Shown piece by piece: positions 45,612 through 58,000 of a DNA stretch of 64,000 nt. How positions within the stretch are numbered: position 1 is the first letter of the stretch; each line of letters opens with the position of its first letter. The position numbers and the translations under genes were made by a program. Origin of the DNA: Lepisosteus oculatus (Eukaryota > Chordata > Actinopteri > Semionotiformes > Lepisosteidae). The notes beneath the pieces were generated by a model. That model ran no database searches and was not told the origin of the DNA. It saw only the letters and a list, made by a program, of their open reading frames with translations. The stretch covers positions 20,749,501 through 20,813,500 of the forward strand of contig NC_090700.1 in NCBI RefSeq assembly GCF_040954835.1, in the 5' to 3' direction.

Positions 45612-45752
45612 GTACAATAATAATTCAGTTGGGTTGCTGCATCATCATTTGTAGGCTACAAAAGAACAAGAGGTCACACCTGAAGAAGGCTCCACGGCTG
45701 AAACGTTGTGTTATCTTTTCAGCATGGAATAAACTATTACTTGTTCCTGTAC
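45612..45752. repeat. Foldback-family copy, other arm
   Basis: TTCAGTTGGGTTGCTGCATC, then CACCTGAAGAAGGCTCCACG, GCTGAAACGTTGTGTTATC, TTTTCAGCATGGAATAAAC and TATTACTTGTTCC, matching the right arm of the 18.6 kb copy. Confidence 0.65.
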
Positions 45753-46136
45753 AATAATAATGATGAAAAGAAGGAGACCTTAAGGAAGGATCAAAGACAG
45801 ATCAAAGAACTGAATCCATTCTGTCAGAATATCATCACTACACTCACAGAGGGCTTATTACACACTTTAAAAACCACTAAAACAACATTTCTTAAAATAA
45901 TTCAAGAGAAGCTTTACAGTAACTTTGAATCCTGATTAATTAACTTAATAAACTGTTCATGTCTTATACTATAATTTAATTAGACTCAAACTTAAGATAG
46001 ATATGCTAGTACCATTGAAGCCACAGACAACATGATATAAGGTATAAACGATATGGTATTAATACCAATACAATTAATATAATTTAATACAAAACATGAA
46101 GAAAATTAAAATTTAATATAAAAGTATAGAGAAGTG

Positions 46137-46350
46137 CAGTGGTTAGCATTGCTGGGGCCTGTAGTTCAATTCTTGGGGTGCTATCTGCATGGAGTTTGCA
46201 TGTTATCTTTGTGTTCAAATGGGTTTCCTTCAAATGATTCAGTTTCCTCCCACAGGCCTAAGACCTACTGATAGGTTCACTGACTGGAAAATTGGTCCTG
46301 CAAAGGACTGTAATTCTTTCATGGTGTATCCTTCCTTGTATCTGTTAAAG
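46137..46350 (+). mobile_element. tRNA-derived SINE, partial
   Basis: GCAGTGGTTAGCATTGCTGG, AGTTCAATTCTTGGGG, GCATGGAGTTTGCATGTTAT, TTTCCTCCCACAGGCC. The 3' tail is lost. Confidence 0.65.
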
Positions 46351-46447
46351 GAGAACTGCTGTTCCAATTTCTCAGATCATGCAGAGTGAGAAACAAGTAA
46401 ATAGTTTTTTTAGCAAAACCGCCTTAGTGTCGATAGCAATATTTGGC

Positions 46448-46995
46448 CAGTAGCCATATCACCCTACAGTACATCTCACAACTGGCAACCCACTGAAACT
46501 AAGTAGGTATGAGCCTTGTCAGTATCTGAATGGAAGGCCTCCTGGGAAAAACTAAGGTTGCTGCTGGAAGAGGTGTTAGTGGAGCCAGCAGGGGGCGCTC
46601 ACCTAGCAGTCAGTTTGTGGTCCTAATGCCTCAGTATAGTGACAGGGACACTATACTGTAAAAAGGCGCCCTCCATTGGATGAAACGTAAAACTGAGGTC
46701 CTGACTCTCTGTAGTCATTAAAAATCACAGCGCATTTCTCGAAAAGAGTAGGGGTGTAACCCTGGAGTCCTGGCCAAATTTCCCATTGACCCTTACCAAT
46801 TATGGCCACCTAATAATCCCCATCTATGAATTGGCCTCATCACTCTGTTCTCTTCCCCACTGATAGCTGATGTACAGTGTGCTCATATTGGCAGCTGTTG
46901 CATCATCAAGGTGGATGCTGCACATGGTGGTGGAGGGGAGTCCTCATTACCTGTAAAGCGCTTTGAGTTGAGAGACCAGAAAAGTGTAAGGAATG
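46448..46995 (+). mobile_element. 5S rRNA-headed SINE, full-length reference copy
   Basis: The head 46448-46556 reads AGCCATATCACCCT, GAAACTAAGTAGG, GAATGGAAGGCCTCCTGGGA, diverged from 5S rRNA but in the same order. The body runs through ACTATACTGTAAAAAGGCG, GACTCTCTGTAGTCATTAAA, AATAATCCCCATCTATG and AGGTGGATGCTGCACATGG. The tail is ATTACCTGTAAAGCGCTTTG, then AGAAAAGTGTAAGG and an AT end. Confidence 0.8.
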
Positions 46996-46999
46996 TTTA

Positions 47000-48780
47000 T
47001 TATTGTATTTAAAAAGATGTATTCACAAGCTTGCTTGTTTACAATGTAATACCTGGAAATGTAGTCTTTTTTTGTGAAGTAAATTTGAAGTTTTACATGT
47101 TACTTTCATTGTGAAATGCACTCATCAATGTCTATCATTATAGTATATAATGTCTAACCCCAAAATATAAAAATAGTGTTGCAGTTCCCCTTTAATCGAT
47201 ATAGCACTAACAAAATGGATGGATGGATTATGTTCTGTTTGACACAGGTACTTACTTTTTCCTTGTGTTTTCCTTACTTCCTGAACAACTGTGTGCTTTA
47301 TTTCAGACCAAACACTACATATCCTACTGCAGCTCCCACAACTTCAAACCTGCACACAATGTTACAAAATACTGTGTTATTCCCCTGTTTCCTTGTGTGC
47401 AGAGCTCACAAGTTCATGAAATTCAATATGTAAAAGCTCCTGTCAATACATCTCACATTACTTGTTTGTGCATTACTTTGATGAGATAAAACTTTAAATG
47501 GTGCCAGAATCCTGTAAACACAATGATGCATGTACAGTATGTGTGTATTCATATACTGTATTGATTTTTTTGTTTAATTTCTGTCAGAATCTTACTGCTT
47601 TCATGAATAGAAGCAGCATTTTGGCATTTTTCTTATTTTTCTGTTTAGAATTATCCTGTGAAAATAATATGCAATTCACTGAAATGACATATATTTTAGA
47701 GAGCCACAGACAATTCCCAAGTGCTATTAATAGTTCAGTTGAAGCAGAAGACCTATATTTTATGAGGTTCCCGGCCCCTGCATTAGCAGAACATGTGCCA
47801 AACTCGCTGAATTGTAATGGATATTTAAACTCTTTTACATGGCATTGATGTGGGAAGGAAGACTGACTTTTGGGACACTCCTTGAAAAATAACCAAGATC
47901 CAAAACCGCAAAATCTGAGTTTGAAATTATCAGTGAAATATGCCTTGCAGCAGACATTTAGGCCACCAAACAGAGTAGAACATTCAAAATAATATATAAA
48001 AATAATTTAAAACCAGAAAATAATAATGCTGCAAAACAAGTTTTTTGAGTAATTATTTTACAGCAATCAGCCAAAGTCTGACTACAGTACATACAGTAAT
48101 ACTGCATTCTTTCTTCAGGCATTAGGTTTTTGAGATGCTATTTTGGTTAGAAGAGTTCAAGACAATTTAAACATTTATAAAAATAGTACAAAGATTTGAC
48201 GCATTTGTATAATAAAGATACATTAAACAAAGTATGCAGATGGTGACACACTCTTTGGCTAATAGTAAATAATCATTATTTTTGTAATATGGACAATGCT
48301 TTGATGGGACACTTTGCTGATGGATAATTCTGAAAATATATAGTAAAAATATATATTAATATATTTATATATATAAATATAATATATATTAAAAAATTGC
48401 TATAGGTATTGTTTCTTTATTTGTAGTTTCCTGGGCTTTTTGTAGGTTCAGGAGATTTCAAGCACAGTCTGTAAATTATACAACAGTCATGCTGTGATTT
48501 AAATTATGTATTATTATTTCAAATTCAAAAGCTTTGAATGTATTGGCTGCTCACACATAAAAGTGGTCCATACTGATGTGGAAGGCCAATCAATCAGGTT
48601 ACACCCTAATGCTTGTTCTGTACAACTTCATTAAAGTGTCAAAGTTAAAATAACACCCAGAACTCCAGATTAGGCCTACCACTGGATCCTTAAAATAGCT
48701 TTAATACATTACCAAAAGCCAAGTACAACTTCTTACTCATTATCATAAATGTAAAGCATTCACGTACTGTAGGTCTGTGA
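47000..48780. other. Intergenic upstream of liph, nothing recognised
   Basis: Includes an AT-only stretch at about 48340-48400. The short plus-strand frames at 47.2-47.8 kb show no domain. Confidence 0.45.
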
Positions 48781-49028
48781 TTATTGTTCCATTTGTTCAA
48801 GCTGGAGAAATCACATTCTGGAGATACTTTCAACTCGAATTAACTTGCAATAATCCTTTTACCCTCATCCTCAGAAGCAGCTTGTCCTGAACAGCTTTCT
48901 GAGACCTCAGGTTCTGCTTGGCACTTAACTACATATTGATGAGTGTTCACTGGGTCACTGCGTGCTTGCAGGCTGTGCTTTAGTGCTGAAAGCCTCTCTG
49001 TTTGTTTAGGTTTCCACCACAAGGCAGG

Positions 49029-49080
49029 ATGTTCCACTGGTGGATATTGGTGTTCTGTGGCACTTTTGTCTTCTGTGAAG
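49029..49080 (+). CDS. liph: liph exon 1 (signal peptide)
   Basis: ATG at 49029, [17 protein letters not shown], donor GAAG/GTAAGT. TCTGTTTGTTTAG/GTTTCC, 21 bases upstream, looks like a splice acceptor, so a non-coding exon may precede it. Confidence 0.8.
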
Positions 49081-52000
49081 GTAAGTCTCATTTATTTTGT
49101 GTTTGAGTTTTGTGTTTAACAAAGTGTGTCGAATTTGGATATTTTCAAAGTTCTACATAAAGAGCAACACAAGTAAAAAACAAAAAAAAAGTAATTTAGA
49201 AGAGACTAGATAGGTATTCAAATTTTCTAGTTCTATAAAACTATGTTTGATCTTTTTTTCTGTGTGTTATGCCTGCTGCTGATTTTTGAAGAAAACATAA
49301 TAAAGAAGCTAAAATGTGAAATCCAATTTTCACTGCAAATGTTCAGTGGATTTCCATGTAGTAGCCTCTTTCTTATATAAAGGGATCAGAGGTTAAGAAT
49401 GTATGAGTGAATGAAAAAGGATAATAACAGTGAAACATCCAGAAGGCTGAGACAATACCCATTTTGCCCAAAAATTGAGTCTTGAGTTGATTTAAAAAGA
49501 GTTAATTTAATGCAATCCCAAAGTATAACACAATTTATTAACATTAAATTTTGCATCAGTGAGAGAACTGCATGCAGTGTGGATCAACACGACTTGTTTC
49601 TTAATTTAGAAGCATGATCCAATTTTGAAAGTGTGGACTAATTAAGGCACACAAAAAACCTTTAAAGCTCATGACTGTTTTGTTTAAATGTCATCCTTTT
49701 CTCGTAACATCAACAAGCTGATCTTAACATAACAGCCTTGAAGGTTTGATATCAAATAAAAAAATATGTGCTCTAAATTGTGCACACAGCATTCCTTCCA
49801 CTGCACTAGTAAGTGTATCAAGGAAGGGAACAAATCTTGGATGTTGACCCAGGATCTAGGATGCAAATCATGGATTATTGTGTCTGGAATCTGTTTAAAA
49901 GTAACAAGGGGAATTCCAAGAATAGAGACCATAAGGAGCAATGCGCATTGGAAAGCACAATAACCTTACAGCTTCTAAATATAAGTTAAGAAAAACAAAG
50001 AAAAGGGATATGGACATTTAGTTTCACTATTAACGTGTCTTCAAATCATATATATTCATATTGTTTTTTAAATGAATATTTTATGAAAATGATATTCCAA
50101 CAGAAATGTGCTTTCTAAAAAATATATACAATTAAAAATGGATTCTACTTCTGCATTATCCATCTCTAACAAATCCATGTTATTGTGGTCCACTAAGTAA
50201 TCTTTGGCTAGGGAAAAATATATGAATGTTACAAATGTTTGTTATAGGCAAAACCAAAATCAGTCTATTTACCAGTAGTCATTCTATTCTATCTATGTAA
50301 TCATTCTAAACTACGGATCCTATTTTCTACAAATCTGGAATGTGCTTTTTAAAGTTCACAACTTTGTTATATAATAAATTAATTGTTCCAGAGTTTAAAT
50401 GCTGAAGTTGTATCTGGAAGAAAATGTGGCACTTTTTTTATTCAAGCCACTGTTTATATGAGTGTAGAAAAAGTAACAGCATATTTCCTTCTGTATTTTG
50501 TTTTGTACTGTATATTCTGTTGTTATTTGTTCATTCACAATGTAAAAAAAAATAAATAATATCAGATATAAAAATATCCCAGGAACAAAAACATCTCTGG
50601 CTTCACTTTCCATCACACAACTTTATTGTTGGCATAGTGGTACAGTGGTTAGCATTGCTGTCCTGGAGCCCTGGGCCAATTCTGGATCTTGGGTACTATC
50701 TGCCCACAGTCCAAAGACATACTGGTAGTGTTGTGCCTATGTCTGCTCTGTGATGGACAGGCCAGGGTGTATTATTTCTTGCATCTGTTGCATAGGATAT
50801 GGCTCCCATGTACCCCCTATTGATAGTTACCCCCTATTGAAGTTAGAACATGGATGGATGTATAATTGATTCTAATGAGACAAATTAGTGTTTGCTTACT
50901 AACACTATGGCTGTCAGGACATTAATTATTATCATTGTTTGTGTTTATCAAGACCTAAATAGATGAATAGATTACATTAAATTAAAATATTTATTTCACA
51001 TGGGTCTATAATCCTAACACTCACAGAGTACCCACACCGCATCAAGACTGGAGTTTCATGGGATTTGATGTCTGGTTTTTAGAACATTAACATCTTTATA
51101 TTCTAAAATTGCTTGATAATTTTGTTACATCCTTGATGTATTTGTTGCATTAACATAATTTGCACAATATGCACATATTGTATAATAAAATCAAGGACTG
51201 AAGCCTATGAAATGTCAAATAAAATCAAAAACATAAATATAATCTCCTCTAACAAATGAAAGGAGTCCATTTGGTCCTCCTAGTTCGTTTGGTTCCTAGT
51301 AGCTAATTGATCCAAGGATCTAATCAGCCTTTCCTGAAATAAACCAGGGGGTGAGTTTCAACAAGAAGGTTGGACTTTTTGTTAGTCCCACAACCCTTTG
51401 GATAAAAAAAGAATGCCTCCTGCTCGCCGTTGTAATTACATTTTCCCATAGTTTCTATTTGTATCCTCTGGTTCATGTTTCACTGTTGATTTTGAAAAAG
51501 AAATCTCTAGGATTGACTTTGTCTCCCCCTTTAATGATTTTGAAGGCTCAAAGAAGGTTATTTTTATCGACGTCTAAAAACGTTTCACGCAGATTATGAG
51601 TATTAAAGAAAACCTTAACTGTTTGGAGTTCAGAATGTTTTAGGTTTATATTCCAATGGCACTAATTTGTATTACATCATTGGTATTCTTGTGTGAAGGG
51701 TATTTGATACTAGCCAGCAGCAAGATTATCACTACAATTACCTGCTATTAGCCTTAAGCAAACAACTAAGCCTACTGCTAAGACCTATTATGCAATGACA
51801 TGAGCTGCAGAACAATAAGCCCCTTAAGGATGAACTTCTGATTCCACTGTGGATCCTTGTGAATAGGTATATACTGTACTTTGCAGTGGAACACCTGAAA
51901 CAATGCTTCCCAAACTGGGGATGTACTGTGTCTTCTGGATTTTGCTCAAGTTGATTCTTAAACACAGGCTAATTGACTTCAGTTTTTGTTGTATATTTGT

Positions 52001-55000
52001 AAATTTGTTTTCAACTCATAACAGGTAAAAGGAAATGTGTAATGGGAAAAGACTTCAGAACTGTCCTCATTCTTAATGTGTTTAAGATATGTCAGCATTT
52101 TCATTAGTAGTGGTTATCATCTAGGGTTATACATACTGAACCTGTATGATAATTCCTCTAAAATATCCAGTTCTTTGAGATGAAGATTTTAAGCCAGGGC
52201 TCACCATGACAGATAGGAGATGTTTTACTTTACAAATTATGTCACTTTACATATTTTTACATACATTTACTGGTGTATGCCAATGTTAGAGTACATAAAG
52301 TGTATGAAATTAAAGTGAATCATTAAAAGTATTTTGTAAAATAAGAAAATGGAAATTAAATGCAGAGAAAAATATGGTACAATCATGGAAAACATAAATA
52401 AATGCTAAGCAAGTTTACTGCTCATTCATAACGAAGGGTTTCTGTTAATCTGCTCATAAATATATCTAGCCGAGCTGTTTTGATGTTTTGAGACTTCACC
52501 AGAATGAGGTGAGAAGAAAATATTTCCTTTACCCAAAACCTTAAACTGGAACCTCAACTGTCAGCTCTGTGAATGTAACACATGACACATGAGAAACTGT
52601 TTTCATTGATGTGAAACTAGATAATCTCTTACTGCAACATGTTGCATTTAGGAAAAAAAGAAAAGCAGATAAAATATAAGTGGACAGTATTTCAACAATA
52701 CAGTCCAATCAATGGTTGTATACATTTTTTTAAAAAACTTGCTTAATATTAATTCACACCATTGTATTACAGGGTAAATGAAATTAGAGTTGTGTTAATA
52801 GTTTGTTTTACACCTAGAAATGCCCATCATAGTTCTAAATGACATGCAATGTTTTCGTTGACTTTGCCAACACATTTGAAGGGTTTTGTCTGTGAATTTC
52901 TTTTTAAAAGAATGAGGACTGCGCTACTTCAAAGGATATGTGCTCACCCTAGTATACAGTATATACAGTAGCCTCATAGTGTACTCTTTTGTTATTTATT
53001 GATCTGATGAAGTACATACTGTAATGATTAAAATAACAATGATTACCATTCGTTGATTAATTTTGCCATTGTATTTTTTCCATTTGTAGGCAAGGACATA
53101 CAGTGTGACACCATCACAGACTTGGATTTCCACGACTCTTTTATAGGGACCAAACTGCACGTGAGACTCTTGCTGTACACCAAAGAAACCCAGCTTTGTG
53201 GAGAGGAACTTAGTCATACAAACATTTCCCACTCTAAATCCTTTGATTTGTCAAGAAATACCACCTTTCTGATCCATGGATACAGGCCCACTGGTGCCCC
53301 TCCAGTGTGGGTAAATAAAACAGTCGAATTGCTAGTTAACTCAGATAACATGAATGTGATTGTAGTGGACTGGAATAGAGGGGCTGCAAATCTCAACTAC
53401 TTTACAGCTGTGACCAACACAAAGAAAGCTGCAGAGAACCTGACAGAATTTGTTAAGCTGATGAAGGTAAGGGCAAATCTATGCTCATTAGGTGATGTAT
53501 TTGCTTCTAAAATTGTGAAATTTGATGCTTGTCTTATTTCAGACTGTTATTGGACTACAACCTGTATTCCTCTTGTCACTGATTTCTTAAGTTGTTTTGA
53601 AGAAGGCCATGTGGATGTGTTGTCAATCTCAAAGCTAACTGTGACTTTTAAAATAAGTATCAAGTCATTCTCAATGATTAAAACTTTCATTGAATAATTC
53701 CTAATATTAATAAAACATGATGCAATTGTGCCATATTAACCTCTATAGTTTTATATAGTTTTATCTGCATTCAATTAAGCACAGAACATGAAGAATAATT
53801 ATATTGAATATAACTATATAAGGGCAGCACTGTGGTGCAGTGGTTAGCATTACTGCTTTGCAGTGCAGGGATCCTGGAATCAATTTTGGACCTGGGGTTC
53901 TATCTGCGTAGAGTTTGTATGTTCTTCCAATGTTCACATGGGTTTCCTCCAGATTCTCTGGTTTCCTCCCATAGTCCAAAACATACTGGTGATTGTCTTG
54001 TTTGTGTCTGTCTAACCTGCGAAAGACTGGCATCCTGTCCAGGGTCTACACTATCTAGCACCTGTTGCTTGCCAGGTTGAGCTCTGGCTCCCCTGCGTCC
54101 CTGAATTGGAAGAAGCGGTTCGAAAATGGATGGATAGATAAATGTTTATCAATGACACTTCCGAGTCTTAACATTCTCAGCTCAGCCATATTCCAGTTTC
54201 TAAAAAATTGGACATTTGAAGTGTAGGAAGATTCACTGATTTTTGATGTATGACAAGGGCATGAAGAGTAATGAATCACTGAAGAAGACTTATATTTCCG
54301 ATTATACTGTACTTTCCCAGTGATACTTCTCTCTATTATATCCACATTTTTATACTGATTATACAATATCTGTTTCATATTACCTTTTCACGAGTTCTAC
54401 AGTATATACTGTATTAAGGATTTAGGAGTACTATATGAAACAGAAAACAAATGATGCACATACTGTATCACCCAAGCTGTAAATGGTATATTCTACTCTA
54501 AAGAACATGACTTGGTTTCCATTGTGTGCATTCTGCTTGCAGCTGCTGAACTACACTAGTTCTGTGTCTGAAGTGCTGCCTGCTCCTAAGCCTGTCATGC
54601 AGAGTAACACAAGCTCCCTTAGTACTTCTTCTTTTCTTTCTTGTCAACATGATAGCACGGATATTGACAAAACCGCATTTTTGACAACATTTCTGCAATT
54701 TCTATACAACTGATGATACAGTTCTATTAATGGAATTGTATTTGGACACAGTACTCAGCCTGTGAATCAGCAATGTATTCTATATCCCTGTTTTGTGTTG
54801 TCATTGTATGAAGGACTGGTGGGGGTGTAGAGCTGTTTGTCCTCAACAATACGTTTTACAATAACTTTTCACTGGAAAAAAATCAAGATCCCAGATGTGG
54901 TTTGATACCTTGGCGCATGACCTCATGAGCTGGTCATTCGCTTCAGCCACAGGCTTGCAAATGACAGCTCTAGGGAAATTGGGCAATTGAGGTGGGCAGC

Positions 55001-58000
55001 ACTCCTACAAGCTGCCTAATACTGTATGTACAGTACAGTATTTGCCTACAGTGTGGGGGGATGATGTTAGTGAGGCATTAGTACTTCCAATTGAGTTGAT
55101 ATGAAGAAAAATAAGATCTTTACATTGCATCTGATTTATGCCTTTTTATGCTCCTCTTTACAAGCACTGAAGCATGAAAATAGATTTGAAGCATACAGAT
55201 CAAGATTCAGAGGCTTATATGCTGAGATGCACTGTGCATGCTGCTAGTGTATATTGCAACATAGACTATAATGGGCACATCAGATGTGTGGAAAAAAACA
55301 CATCAAAACTATGGCTAGTGTAGATTAGACCTAATTACATAAGAACTTACTTTAAGTAACTTTTCCAATTTAGTTTCCAGCTACTACCACGTGTCTTTGT
55401 CTCACTACTGAGAGAGAAATAGTTGCATTAATTAGGGATACAAGGATGGTAAAGTTACTGTACATATTTGACACAATTTACTCGTTTATTTCAAATTCTT
55501 GGAAACTGGTATGTTTCTCACCCAGTGTGCTGCATGAGTGCAAAATGTAGAACATTAAAGGCTCTCTGAGGACTGTCCCTTTTCCAGCAGAACCATGCAT
55601 CTTTGTGGTCAAAGACTGAATTGGCAATGATTGACACAGCCTTTTCCTTGTGTGTCTATTGTCCTGTTGATTTAGGAGAATGGAGCATCGCTGAGCTCCA
55701 TTCACATGATCGGAGTCAGTCTGGGAGCTCATCTGTCTGGATTTGTGGGGAGCATGTTGAATGGAAAAATTGGAAGAATCACTGGTAAGATTCACAAGGG
55801 GTGGATAGCTTCATTTTCTTTTCCAAAACCTACTGTACAAGAGAGAACTCCTGAAAGAGCTCTTAGCAAGGGAATAAGTACTGGTGCAGGCAAGTGAAAA
55901 CACATTTCCTAAGCATGAAAGATTGATGCTTGCTGCAAAATGTCTTTGTATTAAATTAATATTTTCACACATCACAGTGCAACTGGTACTAATCTCTCAA
56001 TGTAGTGTCAGTGAGGAGGTAAACGTGTAACCTGTTCAGCTGCCTAAAGAGCTACAACACAAGCTTCTCACCTTCTTCACCATTTCTTTCTTTGTTGTTA
56101 ACACTATAGCACATTTACTGACAAAATTAAATGAAACTAAAACTGTTCAATTAATGGAATTATACTGTATTTGAATTTCTTTGTATTAGTTTCATTATTT
56201 CACAATGAAATAATTTTACCTCAGTGGCAAGAAAGAGCAAATGAATTCTGAAAGTAATTTAAAATTATTTTTAACCAGTTCACATTTTTATCAATAGTGT
56301 ACTCTATGTACAGTATTTGGAAGTGGGTGTTGAGGAATCTTATGAATTTAGATAAAACTGGTTAACACCTGTCTAGGGTCAACATCTGAAGTTCTTGGAA
56401 GCTGCCCAGAAGCAAGAAAGAAATTAAAGTGTTAATTTAGTTGTGCTGCGTATGAGACACATTCAAAGGAAGTGTCTGGTTTATCTTGACCAATTAAGTC
56501 ATAGGTAAATGATTAAGAGTTATCAACAGTAGAAGGAAAGAGGACACAACAAGCAGGTAGAGAGAGAGAGAAGAAAACAGAGTTGGGACATGGGGAAAGA
56601 AGGAGCAGATAGATGAAGGTCACAGGAAGAGACAGAAAGACACAAGGAGAGAGAAGAAAGCGCATGCCACGTCCAGATCATCTTTAAAGACCGATTCAAT
56701 TATTTGAAAAATGGCCTCTCCTGGTCGCCGATGCATTTTTAGAATAGGGAGATATGTTTCTCATTCACTTTGTAGCATTTAGATTTATCTAGAGAGAGAT
56801 TTAATTATAGGACGGATACTGTTTAGTTTAGAAGGCTTATTTATTCAAGTTGTTGGCCTGTGTAGGTGTTATTTAAGATTTGAATATCCGGAAGAAGTCT
56901 GTTTTTTGGGGGGATGTAGGCTGCCGGAATGTTTTATTTGTACAGTATATAGTGTAACTTGTATGTTGCGTGCTTATGTTGTGTGTTGTCGTTTTGTGTG
57001 CACTACAAATTGTTAATAAACATTTGTTTAGCCTAGTTTGCCCGACTTCTTACTTTTTCACCAAAGCTGTGCAGGTGAGAACCAGAGAACAAGAACTCAG
57101 GTGCCTCTAATTATACTAATGGGTTATTTTTGGCATATCATTTACAATGATTATGATTATGTTATTTGTTTATTTTATTTATTAATCCCCTTGGTCATAT
57201 TTTTATATTCACTACTTTCATAACCTCTATTTGTTACATTATCATCCTTCATGCTGTAAATGCCATTCCTTTAAAATGTTCCTTTTTGTCCTTCCTCAGG
57301 GCTTGACCCTGCCGGCCCATTATTCACTGGGAAGCCCCCAGAGGAGAGACTGGACAGCAGTGATGCAGAGTTTGTTGACGTCTTACACACTGACATGGAT
57401 GGTATGGATCTGGTTATGCAAGACAGGGTGTAATAATAGTTGTATTAGGGACATGTTAATACATCCTGCTGTCTCTTTAAAAAGAATGTAACACTAGGTT
57501 GTGTAATGCAACCTTAGGCTGGTCTGAAAACACTGTAATGCTGGGTTGTGTGAGCACTGTGTTACTACACATTTCTTGAGCTGTGCACCACACATTCCGC
57601 AGCTGCTCATATTTGTGAACATCCATCTGCAGTGTTAGGATAGGCACCTTCACCATTGTAACTTTACCATGACAGATCTCATTTTACATTACTGTCTTTT
57701 TATTTTATCTTTGACACTAATTACATTGCTATGAACCTTTTCCTTATCTATTAAAATGCCCACATGTGATTAAACAACTCTAATCTTGTTTGGATCTTGA
57801 GTTTTTTGCAGATGTAGCTCTGCTGTATATTCAAGAGAATTAGCCTTCTCTTTTAGGGACAGATTGCTAGCAGCTATTGTGTATTTTGTTGTATTTTGAG
57901 TTCTTCCTTGCTTTTTGGTCTACCACTCTATAGTCATTCAGCTTTGCTGTAAAAACAGGCTGGGTTTATTAAAACAATGTATTGAACAGTGTAAATGCAA

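Larger units (their letters stand above)
49081..53089. other. liph intron 1
   Basis: AT-rich. It holds a SINE at 50.63-50.86 kb and a LINE scrap at 51.25-51.61 kb; nothing else is recognised. Confidence 0.5.

Noticed and set aside
46448-46556. 5S rRNA gene
   Set aside because: Too diverged and attached to a SINE body with an L2-like tail; several partial copies exist.
47498-47848. 116-codon plus-strand frame upstream of liph
   Set aside because: AT-rich, no domain or splice logic; ordinary chance frame.
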